Assembly: GCF_900091525.1 (NCBI RefSeq)
Contig: NZ_FMCU01000004.1
Location: 186,001-250,000, forward strand
From: Micromonospora matsumotoense
Lineage (GTDB): Bacteria > Actinomycetota > Actinomycetes > Mycobacteriales > Micromonosporaceae
Direction of reading: 5' to 3'
DNA length: 64,000 bases
Both the position numbers and the translations under genes were made by a program. Positions 45,744 to 53,536 of the stretch are shown piece by piece. Numbering within the stretch: the first letter of the stretch is position 1; each line of letters opens with the position of its first letter. The notes beneath the pieces were generated by a model. That model saw only the letters and a program-made list of their open reading frames with translations, made no database searches and was not told where the DNA came from.

Positions 45744-46133
45744 ATGTCTAAACAAACGGGGCCCCTCGCCCCCGTCGGCCTGAGCGCCGACGCGCCGTGC
45801 TGCCCGCCCCTGGCGGAGCAACGCCTACCGGCCGGGACCGCCGCGGTGCTCGCGCCGGCCTTCAAGGCCCTCGGCGACCCGGTGCGGTTGCAGCTGATGT
45901 CGATGATCGCCTCGGCCGAGGGCGGTGAGGTGTGCGTCTGCGACCTGACCCCGGCGTTCGACCTGACCGGGCCGACGATCTCGCACCACCTCCGGACGCT
46001 GCGCGAGGCCGGGCTGGTCGACGCCGAGCGGCGGGGCACCTGGGTCTACTACCGGGCCCGGCCGGCGCTGCTGCGGCAACTCGCCGCGCTGCTCACCGTC
46101 GTGCCGGCGACCGCCCGCCGGGAGTGCCCGTGA
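45744..46133 (+). CDS. arsR: ArsR-family arsenic-responsive repressor
   Basis: 129 residues. Winged-helix core FKALGDPVRLQLMSMIAS...TGPTISHHLRTLREAGLVDAERRGTWVYYRA. The metal-sensing pair is in EVCVCDLT on the DNA-recognition side, as in classic ArsR. An additional Cys-Cys pair near residue 20 (DAPCCPPL) may contribute a third sulfur ligand. GTGA overlap with the downstream ACR3 gene. It probably represses itself and the divergent arsN1-arsO unit through the palindrome at 45716. Confidence 0.95.
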   Translation: MSKQTGPLAPVGLSADAPCCPPLAEQRLPAGTAAVLAPAFKALGDPVRLQLMSMIASAEGGEVCVCDLTPAFDLTGPTISHHLRTLREAGLVDAERRGTWVYYRARPALLRQLAALLTVVPATARRECP

Positions 46134-47218
46134 GCACCGCCACCCACGACTCCCCCACCGCCCCCGCCGTGGTCGGCCGGCTGTCCCACCTCGACCGGTT
46201 CCTGCCGCTCTGGATCGGCCTGGCGATGGCCGTCGGACTGCTCCTGGGCCGTCTGGTCCCCGGGCTGGACAGCGCGCTCGACGCGGTGACCGTCGGCGGC
46301 ATCTCGCTGCCCATCGCCATCGGCCTGCTGATCATGATGTATCCGGTGCTGGCCAAGGTCCGCTACGACCGGCTCGGCACGGTCACCGGCGACCGGCGGC
46401 TGCTGGTCTCGTCGCTGGTGCTCAACTGGCTCGTCGGCCCGGCGCTGATGTTCGCCCTGGCCTGGATCTTCCTCGCCGACCAGCCCGCGTACCGCACCGG
46501 CCTGATCATCGTCGGCCTGGCCCGGTGCATCGCCATGGTGATCATCTGGAACGACCTCGCCGGCGGCGACCGGGAGGCCGCCGCCGTCCTGGTCGCCCTC
46601 AACTCCGTCTTCCAGGTCGTCGCCTTCGGCCTGCTCGGCTGGTTCTACCTGGCCGTACTCCCCGGCTGGCTCGGTCTTTCCGGCACCGGGCTGGCCGTCT
46701 CCGGCGCGGACCTCGCCGGCAACGTGCTGATCTTCCTGGGCATCCCGCTGCTCGCCGGCTACCTCACCCGCCGCCTCGGCGAACGCGCCCGGGGCCGCGA
46801 CTGGTACGAAACCCGCCTGCTGCCCCGGATCGGCCCCGCCGCCCTCTACGGGCTGCTGTTCACCATCGTGATCCTGTTCGCCCTCCAGGGCGACGCGATC
46901 ACCGGCCGCCCGCTGGACGTGGCCCGGATCGCCCTGCCGCTGCTGGTCTACTTCGCCGTGATGTGGGCCGGGTCCTACCTGCTCGGCCGGGCCGTCGGCC
47001 TCGGCTACGCGCGTACCACCACGCTGGCCTTCACCGCCGCCGGCAACAACTTCGAGCTGGCCATCGCCGTCGCGATCGGCACCTTCGGCGTCACCTCCGG
47101 CCAGGCCCTCGCCGGGGTGGTCGGCCCGCTCATCGAGGTGCCCGTCCTGGTCGGGCTGGTCTACGTCTCCCGCTGGGCCCGCCACCGCCTCTTCCCCACC
47201 ACCGCCGCCCGCTCCTGA
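46130..47218 (+). CDS. acr3: ACR3-family arsenite efflux permease
   Basis: 362 residues with about ten hydrophobic segments. The key Cys133 is in LARCIAMVIIWNDLAGGD, the conserved ACR3 stretch that binds As(III), and FTAAGNNFELAIAVAIG is the second conserved pore motif. GTG start overlaps the arsR stop. It expels arsenite or antimonite across the cytoplasmic membrane using the proton gradient. Confidence 0.95.
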   Translation: MSTATHDSPTAPAVVGRLSHLDRFLPLWIGLAMAVGLLLGRLVPGLDSALDAVTVGGISLPIAIGLLIMMYPVLAKVRYDRLGTVTGDRRLLVSSLVLNWLVGPALMFALAWIFLADQPAYRTGLIIVGLARCIAMVIIWNDLAGGDREAAAVLVALNSVFQVVAFGLLGWFYLAVLPGWLGLSGTGLAVSGADLAGNVLIFLGIPLLAGYLTRRLGERARGRDWYETRLLPRIGPAALYGLLFTIVILFALQGDAITGRPLDVARIALPLLVYFAVMWAGSYLLGRAVGLGYARTTTLAFTAAGNNFELAIAVAIGTFGVTSGQALAGVVGPLIEVPVLVGLVYVSRWARHRLFPTTAARS

Positions 47219-47265
47219 CCCGCGCGGCCCGCCCCGCCACCGGGGCCACCCCGAAGGGAACCACC

Positions 47266-47673
47266 GTGACCGACAAGCCCAGCGTCCTGTTCGTCTGCGT
47301 GCACAACGCCGGCCGCTCCCAGATGGCCGCCGGCTGGCTGCGCCACCTCGCCGGCGACACCGTCGAGGTCCGCTCCGCCGGCTCCGCGCCCGCCGACACC
47401 GTCAACCCCGCCGCCGTGCAGGCCATGCGCGAGGTCGGCGTCGACCTCACCGACCAGACCCCCAAGCTCCTGGAGTACGCCACGGCGGAGTCCTCCGACG
47501 TCATCGTCACCATGGGCTGCGGCGACACCTGCCCGGTCTTCCCCGGCAAACGCTACGAGGACTGGAAGCTCGACGACCCGGCCGGCCAGGGCGTCGAGGC
47601 GGTCCGCCCGATCCGCGACGAGATCCGCGCCCGGGTGGAGCAACTCCTCGCCGACCTGCGACCGGCAGGCTGA
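47266..47673 (+). CDS. arsC: Arsenate reductase, low-molecular-weight phosphatase type
   Basis: 135 residues; GTG at 47266 with GAAGGGAA. Active-site loop Cys11-x5-Arg17 (CVHNAGRS), and MGCGDTCPVFPG gives the resolving cysteines of the thioredoxin/mycoredoxin-coupled class. It turns arsenate into arsenite for export by ACR3. 47 nt after acr3, same transcript. Confidence 0.95.
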   Translation: MTDKPSVLFVCVHNAGRSQMAAGWLRHLAGDTVEVRSAGSAPADTVNPAAVQAMREVGVDLTDQTPKLLEYATAESSDVIVTMGCGDTCPVFPGKRYEDWKLDDPAGQGVEAVRPIRDEIRARVEQLLADLRPAG

Positions 47674-47690
47674 CCCCGGCCACGGTGGGT

Positions 47691-47696
47691 TAGAGT
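47691..47696 (+). promoter_or_regulatory. -10 box of leaderless promoter
   Basis: TAGAGT followed 8 nt later by the ATG at 47705; no Shine-Dalgarno. Separates the GNAT gene from the ars operon. Confidence 0.45.
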
Positions 47697-47704
47697 CCGA
47701 CCGC

Positions 47705-48262
47705 ATGGAAGGCACCACACTGCGCACCGCCCGCCTGGCACTCCGCCCGGTACGGGACGAGGACATCGACCGGATTCTCGAATACCGCAACCTGCCGGAG
47801 GTCACCTACTGGCTGCTGCGTACCGAGGTGGAGCCGGTGGCCTTCCGGGCGGCGTGGCGACGCGCGGCGGCGGACCCCGACGACCACAGCGTGGCGGTCA
47901 CCCTGGCCGGCCTGGTGATCGGCACGGTCTCGCTCGACGTGGTGGACGGGATGGGCCAGCCGGGCATGCCGGCACGCACGGAGGCGCAGCTCGGCTACAT
48001 CTTCGACCCGGCCCACGCCGGCCGGGGCTACGCCACCGAGGCGGTCGCCGCGATGGTGGCCCACGCGTTCACCGGGTTGGGCGTCCGCCGGATCACCGCC
48101 GGCTGCTTCGCCGACAACCTCGCCTCGGTGCGGGTGCTGGAGAAGGTCGGGATGCGTCGGGAGCAGCACGGTGTCGGCGATTCCTGGCACGCCGAACGGG
48201 GCTGGGTGGACGGCTACACCTACGCCCTGCACGCCGACACCTGGTGCGCAACGCCCCGATAG
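47705..48262 (+). CDS. GNAT acetyltransferase (RimJ/RimL-like)
   Basis: 185 residues. LRTARLALRPVRDEDIDRILEYRN at the start and LGYIFDPAHAGRGYATEAVAAMVAHAF as acetyl-CoA loop; ADNLASVRVLEKVGMRREQ near the end, typical of RimJ/RimL-type enzymes. Substrate unknown. Its end lies 7 nt from the convergent YdeI-like gene. Confidence 0.85.
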   Translation: MEGTTLRTARLALRPVRDEDIDRILEYRNLPEVTYWLLRTEVEPVAFRAAWRRAAADPDDHSVAVTLAGLVIGTVSLDVVDGMGQPGMPARTEAQLGYIFDPAHAGRGYATEAVAAMVAHAFTGLGVRRITAGCFADNLASVRVLEKVGMRREQHGVGDSWHAERGWVDGYTYALHADTWCATPR

Positions 48263-48269
48263 ACAGGGA

Positions 48270-48875
48270 TCACGGCGACTGCGGGGGCCGGGCCTTCTGC
48301 GGGTAGATCGTCTCGTGGCGGGCCAGCATGGCGACGAACTCACCGATCTTCCGCTCGCGGGTCTGCGCCCGTTTGAGCGCGTGGAGTCGGTGAATGAGCG
48401 CGAACCGGTTGGCGCTGGTGAGCACGTCGAACATGGCCTGGGCGGCCGGGTCGGCCGCGATGGCCGCGAGCAGGTCGGCCGGCACCTGGGCCTCCGACGG
48501 CGGGGCGTAGGCGGCCGCCCACCGCCCGTCCGCCTTCGCGGCCTCCACCGCGGCGCGGCCCGAGGGCTGCATCCGCCCCTGCTCCTCCAGCCGGGCCACA
48601 TGGGCGACGTTGCGTTGCGACCAGGAGCTGCGCGGCCGGCGCGGGGTGAACCTGATCCAGGAGGTCTCCAGGTCCCGCTTGCGGGCCTGCCCGTCGATCC
48701 AGCCGAAGCACAGGCCCTCGTCGACCGCCTGCTGCCAGGTCAGCGTGGTGACGGTGCCGCCCTTGCGGGTCAGGGCGAGCCACACGCCGGGCGAGGTGGC
48801 GTGGTGGGCCGACAGCCATCCGCGCAGCGCGTCCGCGTCGGCGACGATCAACTCATCCAGTTCGGCGCTCACCAT
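48270..48875 (-). CDS. YdeI/OmdA-like protein
   Basis: 201 residues. LTRKGGTVTTLTWQQAVDEGLCFGWIDGQARKRD and RFTPRRPRSSWSQRNVAHVARLEEQGRM are the hallmark stretches of the YdeI/OmpD-associated family (DUF1801-related). Function is poorly known. A TAGCCT box (complement of 48882-48887) lies 6 nt before the ATG, again a leaderless layout. Confidence 0.85.
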   Translation of the reverse strand: MVSAELDELIVADADALRGWLSAHHATSPGVWLALTRKGGTVTTLTWQQAVDEGLCFGWIDGQARKRDLETSWIRFTPRRPRSSWSQRNVAHVARLEEQGRMQPSGRAAVEAAKADGRWAAAYAPPSEAQVPADLLAAIAADPAAQAMFDVLTSANRFALIHRLHALKRAQTRERKIGEFVAMLARHETIYPQKARPPQSP

Positions 48876-49304
48876 GACGGCAGGCTAGCTGTAGCGAGCC
48901 CGAACTCGATCCGCGCCGCCGACCACCTGTGCCCCCGCCCCCTCGATCCGCGCCACCACCGCCGGAACCGTCGCCGTGGGCTGATGCAGCGGCTCGATCA
49001 GCCGGCGACGACCCTGGAGCGTCAACGGAGCGTTCGGGCGCGGGTGACCGTCGCGCGATGGATCCGCATGATCGCGGCGCTCACGCTCCACCCCGGGAGG
49101 CGTACTCCTCGATCGCGACGCCGGACTCGAGACCACCTCACCGCGCCACTCGACACCGGCTTGTCCGTCGACGCCGCCATAGCCGAGTTCGTCGACCGCA
49201 TACTCCAGTGATCCCGGGTCCCCGCCCTACGAGGGCGCACGTCAACAACCTCCTGGCCCGCGACAGCGGGCACGCCGCACGACGTCGCGCCCCGGTGCGG
49301 GCGG
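48876..49304. other. Intergenic stretch, possible gene remnants
   Basis: 429 nt between the YdeI-like gene and the MerR-methyltransferase gene. Short frames on both strands have no recognisable family, no ribosome site and rare-codon-rich sequence. A plus-strand stretch before the stop at 49211 (DTGLSVDAAIAEFVDRILQ) looks protein-like but has no plausible start; it may be a decayed coding end. Confidence 0.35.
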
Positions 49305-50420
49305 TCAGGCCACGAGCAGGCGGAGACCCAACTCGGCGGTGTCGCGGGCGAGAAGGTCGTGGTTGCGCTCGGCCCACCGGCCGGAGGCGAGGTCCTCCCC
49401 CAGCATCCGGACGGCCCGTTGCTCGGCCGGCGGTCCGACCCTGGTCCATACCGACATCGCCCGGCGCACCCGCTCGTCCAGGTACGCCTCGGGCCGCCGC
49501 CAGTACGCCTCGAAGAGGCCGTCGGCGCAGTCCCACGGGACGGGCACCGGCTCGGCGCGTCCGCCGATCGCCCGGGTCAGCTCGTCCAGCGGGGGCCAGC
49601 CGACGAGCAGGCCCGCGAACTCGGGCAGGTAGTCGCGGGTCAGCCAGAACCGTTCCCGCCAACCGGTCTCGTCGGCGTCGTAGCTGAACACCACCACGCG
49701 GCGGGCCACCCGCCGCATCTCCCGCAGCCCGGCGACCGGGTCCGGCCAGTGGTGGACGGTGCTGACCGCCATCGCGGCGTCGAAGGACCGGTCCTCGAAC
49801 GGCAGCCGCTCGGCGGTGGCGGCCACGCACGGCGCCGCGCCCACCGGACGCAAGGCCCGCATCACCGCCGACGGTTCCACCGCCGTGACCGTACGGTCGG
49901 GTGGCTCGTAGGAACCGGTGCCGGCCCCGACGTTCAGCACCGTCCGGGCGTCCCCCAGCGCGGCCCAGAGGCGCGCGGCGATCCGTGGTTCGGTGCGCCG
50001 CGTCGCCGGGTAGGCGGACCCGATGGTGTCGTACAACTGCGCGCCGAACCCGCGCAGCTGTTCCTCCGGTGTCGTCGGAATCCCCATCGCCCGCGCCTCC
50101 AGTTCCCGGTCGATGGCCGCCACCATGGCGGCGGCCCGGTCGCGTTGGTCCGTCAGCAGGCCGCGCAGCCGGCACAGGTGGGCGACCGGGTCGGTCGCCG
50201 GGTCGTCGACCAGGGCCGCGATCTCCCGCAGTCCGAAGCCGAGCCGCCGGTAGCCGAGCACCTCCCGCAGCCGTCGCACATCGCCGGCGGAGTACGCCCG
50301 GTGCCCCGCCGGGGTCCGCGTGGACGGCGTCAGCAGGCCGATCTCGTCGTAGTGGTGCAGTGTGCGGACGGTGACCCCGGCCAGCTCCGCCACCCGCCCC
50401 ACGGTCAGGTGTTCCTCCAC
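49305..50420 (-). CDS. MerR-type regulator fused to a SAM-dependent methyltransferase
   Basis: 371 residues. Residues 1-70 are a MerR winged helix (VGRVAELAGVTVRTLHHYDEIGLLTPSTRTPAGHRAYSAGDVRRL), followed by a dimerisation coil to ~125 and a TipA-like MGIPTTPEEQLRGFG. From ~140 a class I methyltransferase follows in the same frame: motif I LNVGAGTGSYEP, acidic loop end VTAVEPS, DAAMAVSTVHHWPDPVAGLREM. GTG at 50420 with CATAGT 7 nt upstream (leaderless). MerR proteins normally end in a ligand-binding domain; here its place is taken by a methyltransferase, which might sense SAM or its substrate, or couple self-resistance methylation to regulation. Confidence 0.82.
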   Translation of the reverse strand: MEEHLTVGRVAELAGVTVRTLHHYDEIGLLTPSTRTPAGHRAYSAGDVRRLREVLGYRRLGFGLREIAALVDDPATDPVAHLCRLRGLLTDQRDRAAAMVAAIDRELEARAMGIPTTPEEQLRGFGAQLYDTIGSAYPATRRTEPRIAARLWAALGDARTVLNVGAGTGSYEPPDRTVTAVEPSAVMRALRPVGAAPCVAATAERLPFEDRSFDAAMAVSTVHHWPDPVAGLREMRRVARRVVVFSYDADETGWRERFWLTRDYLPEFAGLLVGWPPLDELTRAIGGRAEPVPVPWDCADGLFEAYWRRPEAYLDERVRRAMSVWTRVGPPAEQRAVRMLGEDLASGRWAERNHDLLARDTAELGLRLLVA

Positions 50421-50476
50421 GGCACCGACTATGTGCCCTGACGCCGCGTGAGGAGCAAGCGGGCCGGCGCACCCGA

Positions 50477-50516
50477 ACGGGTACCGCCCCTCCGTCGCCG
50501 GAGGGGCGGTACCCGT
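50477..50516 (-). terminator. Strong hairpin terminator of the GH30 gene
   Basis: Perfect 18-bp stem (ACGGGTACCGCCCCTCCG and complement) with the 4-nt loop TCGC, 26 nt after the stop codon at 50543. Confidence 0.88.
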
Positions 50517-50542
50517 CTGGTGGCTCGCCTTCCGCGTGCCGG

Positions 50543-52258
50543 TCAGGCCACGGTGCAGGGGATGCCGTTGAGGGTGAAGGCGGTCGGTTCGGCGGTGTTG
50601 CCGGTGTGGTTGGCCTGGAAGCCGATCTCGACGGTGGCACCGGGGGCGAGCGTGCCGTTGTAGCTGACGTTGCGGGCGCTCACCTGACCGCTGGTGGGCG
50701 AGAAGGTGGCGTTCCAGCCCGAGGTGACGGACTGGCCCGACGGCAGGGTGAAGGCCAACGTCCAGCCGTCGATCGTCGAGGTGCCGGTGTTGGTGATGGC
50801 GATGTTGGCGGTGAAACCGGAGGCCCAGGTGCTCATCGTGTAGGTGACCCGGGGGCCGGTCCCACCACCGGGCGTGGGAGTGGGGGTCGGGGTGGGAGTC
50901 GGCGTGGGGGTCGGCGTCGGGGTGATGGTGGGCGTGGGGGTCGGCGTGGTGCCGCTCACGCTGGTCACGAAGGTCATGATGCTGCGCGCGGGGAGGCTGA
51001 CGGTCAGGGAGCCGTTCGACATGGTGAGCGCGCCCTGCGGTGCGACGGTCCGGCCCCCGTCGGTCAGCCAGTTCGAGACGCTGCGGGACCCGGTGGCGCC
51101 CGAGAGGGTGAACTGCTGGCTCACCGCCGAGGTGTTCTTGTTGACCGCGACGATGACGACGGTGTCGCCGCCCCGGTACGCCGAGACGTAGACGTTCGAC
51201 GCCGGGTTCGCCGTCGCGTCGACCCGCACGAATCCCGGGCGGACGAACCTGGCGAAGTGCGCCATCATCGCACCCCGCTTGCTGACCTGGCCGTCCTCGC
51301 GCATCGGGCCGTAGCTGCGCCGCAGGTACCACCAGACGTACGCCTGGAACTCGGCGTCCACCATGGCGTGGTGGATGTGCTCCCCGACGTCGAGCGCCTC
51401 CGGCCAGGCGTCCCCCGAGTTCGCGTTGCTGTTCGGGTAGTACACCTCGGACATCCAGAGTTCCTTGCCCGCACCCTTCTGCTTGAGCAGGGGGTACGGG
51501 AAGTTGGAGTACGACGTGCCGTAGAGGTGCGCCCCGATGACGTCCACGTTGGCCAGCGCCGTGGCGTCGTTGAGGATCGGGTCCGACACGGACTTGACGT
51601 ACTGGAAGGACTCGGGCGCCATGACCTTGGTGGTGAGCGAGCCGGCGTTCTCCCGCAGGAACCGGTTCATCTCGGCGGTGGTCCACCAGGTCCAGTCGTG
51701 CGCGTAGTCGGGCTCGTTCTGCACCGAGATGCAGTACAGCGGCACCCCGTTGGTGCGCATGTACGCGGTGAAGTCGTTGAGGTGCTGGGCATAGGCGGCG
51801 TACGAGCTGTACCGCAGCCGCTTGGCGTTGGTCTGGCTGCCCCGGGTGAAGGTTTCGATCATGCTGGCCGGGGGGTTCCACGGCGACGCGAAGACGGTCA
51901 CCCCGAGTTCGACAGCCCGCTTCGCCGTGGCCAGGTCACGGCCGAAGTCCGCCTGGCTCTCGCCGACCGGGATCCGCAGCACGGAGAAGCCCAGTCGCCC
52001 CTCGCCGGTGCCGAACGCCGTATCCCGCTGGGCGGCGGTCAAGTCGCCGATCCAGGCGGCATGGGCCATCGCACCGAAACCCTTGATCGTCTGCCGCGAT
52101 GCCGACGGATTGATGCTCGCCGGCGCGGCCGAGGCCTCCGTGGCCCCCAGGGCCGCCGTGGCCGCCGCCACCGGCAGGGCCCCCAGCGTCGTCAGGACGA
52201 CTCTGCGGCTCAACTGCTTTCGCTCGCCGCTGACCGGCCCAATCTGATCCTGCGTCAT
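50543..52258 (-). CDS. Secreted GH30 glucuronoxylanase-like enzyme with CBM2
   Basis: 571 residues; ATG at 52258 with AGGA 8 nt upstream. Twin-arginine-type signal (SRRVVLTTLGALPVAAATAALG...ASA). GH30 TIM barrel with general-acid Glu in ISVQNEPDYAHDWTWW and nucleophile Glu in LWMSEVYYPNSN, then the side beta-domain (~350-435). This arrangement is that of bacterial XynC-type subfamily 8. A (TP)n linker (~435-465) precedes a CBM2 (VTYTMSTWASGFTANIAITN ... NGIPCTVA). It probably cuts glucuronoxylan. An upstream TGTGAACGTTAACG operator motif is shared with the LamG-GH43 gene. Confidence 0.92.
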   Translation of the reverse strand: MTQDQIGPVSGERKQLSRRVVLTTLGALPVAAATAALGATEASAAPASINPSASRQTIKGFGAMAHAAWIGDLTAAQRDTAFGTGEGRLGFSVLRIPVGESQADFGRDLATAKRAVELGVTVFASPWNPPASMIETFTRGSQTNAKRLRYSSYAAYAQHLNDFTAYMRTNGVPLYCISVQNEPDYAHDWTWWTTAEMNRFLRENAGSLTTKVMAPESFQYVKSVSDPILNDATALANVDVIGAHLYGTSYSNFPYPLLKQKGAGKELWMSEVYYPNSNANSGDAWPEALDVGEHIHHAMVDAEFQAYVWWYLRRSYGPMREDGQVSKRGAMMAHFARFVRPGFVRVDATANPASNVYVSAYRGGDTVVIVAVNKNTSAVSQQFTLSGATGSRSVSNWLTDGGRTVAPQGALTMSNGSLTVSLPARSIMTFVTSVSGTTPTPTPTITPTPTPTPTPTPTPTPTPGGGTGPRVTYTMSTWASGFTANIAITNTGTSTIDGWTLAFTLPSGQSVTSGWNATFSPTSGQVSARNVSYNGTLAPGATVEIGFQANHTGNTAEPTAFTLNGIPCTVA

Positions 52259-52397
52259 TTCTTTCGTCCTCCTGGTGGTGGTGATACGCGCCTTCCCGGT
52301 CCCATCGACCCGGTCGGCACCGAATCTGCTGCGTCGCCACGGGGATGACCTCGACCTCACCGGCGGCGTTTCGACGAAACATATCGACTGTAATGAT

Positions 52398-52411
52398 TGT
52401 GAACGTTAACG
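52398..52411. promoter_or_regulatory. LacI-type operator-like motif upstream of GH30 gene
   Basis: TGTGAACGTTAACG, 140 nt upstream of the GH30 start, matching the motif at 32920-32933 in 12 of 14 positions. The rest of 52259-52580 holds no gene. Confidence 0.55.
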
Positions 52412-52580
52412 GCCGGAGTTTAGTTTCCGCCCCCGGAGGGGTCAAGCATGCGCAGGCCGCACAAAGGGGCGTGCCGATCCGGGCGGTGTTCCGGTCGTCG
52501 CGCACCGCTATGGCGTACGCGACGACCGTGAGCAACCGCCCGGGACGGTCCGCCGCCCGACAGTTGCTAGCGTGATCATC

Positions 52581-53141
52581 ATGGTGGAGCTGGAAGAGCT
52601 GGTCCTGACCCCCGACGAACGGGCCCGGGGGGTCCGGGTCGACAGCGTGCTGTTCGGCATGGACTGGACCGGCGAGGAGCACCCCGGCCAGTTGGCCGCG
52701 TTCGTGGCCGGTCGGGTACGGGCCTTCGGGGCGGAGCCCACAGACGTCGACACCACCGTCGTCTACCAGGCTGCCGAGGCCGACCCGACGTTACGCCGCG
52801 GTGACTTCCCGATCCGCCAGCTCGATCATCTGGCCGGCGTGCTGGCACATCTCGGCTGCACGCTCGCGGTGTGGGACAGCGGCACCGACACCTACGAGAT
52901 ACTGGTCGCGCTGACCGGTGGGGATGAGTTGACCGGGCTGACCTACCAGGGCCTCCCGGTGCGGGCCTGGGGCTCGGCAGCCGAAGAGACGCTGGTCAGC
53001 CTGGACTGCCCGAACTGCGCGGAGCTGCTGGTCTGGCAACTGCCGGCGACCCAGACCCTGGCCGACGAACGCTGCGACTGTGGCGCCGCGTTGTTCGACG
53101 CCACCGGTCGCCCACTGCCCCACGTCACGCTCCACGACTGA
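52581..53141 (+). CDS. Hypothetical protein with a C-terminal zinc-ribbon-like motif
   Basis: 186 residues from the ATG at 52581. A TAGCGT box ends 7 nt upstream, so leaderless translation is likely; GTG at 52572 is the alternative. I do not recognise the family. The body is acidic and looks globular (VLTPDERARGVRVDSVLFGMDWTGEE, LDHLAGVLAHLGCTLAVWDSGTDTYEILVAL). Near the C terminus CPNC...CDCG, 22 residues apart, could bind zinc. It lies between the GH30 gene and a convergent minus-strand unit with no obvious functional link. Confidence 0.7.
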   Translation: MVELEELVLTPDERARGVRVDSVLFGMDWTGEEHPGQLAAFVAGRVRAFGAEPTDVDTTVVYQAAEADPTLRRGDFPIRQLDHLAGVLAHLGCTLAVWDSGTDTYEILVALTGGDELTGLTYQGLPVRAWGSAAEETLVSLDCPNCAELLVWQLPATQTLADERCDCGAALFDATGRPLPHVTLHD

Positions 53142-53195
53142 GTCTCCGGCACCCCCGACAACCAGGGGACGATGAGCATCGACGACCCGGAGCGG

Positions 53196-53315
53196 TTACG
53201 CAGAGTGTCGTCCGCACACCGGGCAGAACGGGTGGCCCGCTGTCCTCGTTGATGCGCATGCCCAGGACGCGGCGTAGCACGCGGCGGGCGCCCAGGGATC
53301 GGGGCAGTCGAGCAT
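53196..53315 (-). CDS. Possible small Cys-rich protein
   Basis: 39 residues, ATG at 53315 with GGAG 6 nt upstream and a TAA stop. Five Cys residues (positions 4, 13, 20, 31, 34), including a final CPVC. Too short for statistical support, but it has a good ribosome site and lies in an otherwise empty 395-nt gap (53142-53536). Function unknown. Confidence 0.35.
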   Translation of the reverse strand: MLDCPDPWAPAACYAASWACASTRTAGHPFCPVCGRHSA

Positions 53316-53536
53316 CGCCTTCTCCAGACGTCCGATCACCTGGCGATTCTGGCACCGTCTGCCGGCCGGGTCCCGATCTACACGGGCGGCCGTCGTACAC
53401 CGGACAGCGCCCGAACGGGCGGGAATCCATCGATGGACATGGTCCTGCGACCGAACCTCTCCCCCATCGGTGGCCTTTCGGACCGCTCGATCCTGGTCGG
53501 GCACCGCCCCGGCAACGCTGACGCCGCCGTCCGGTG

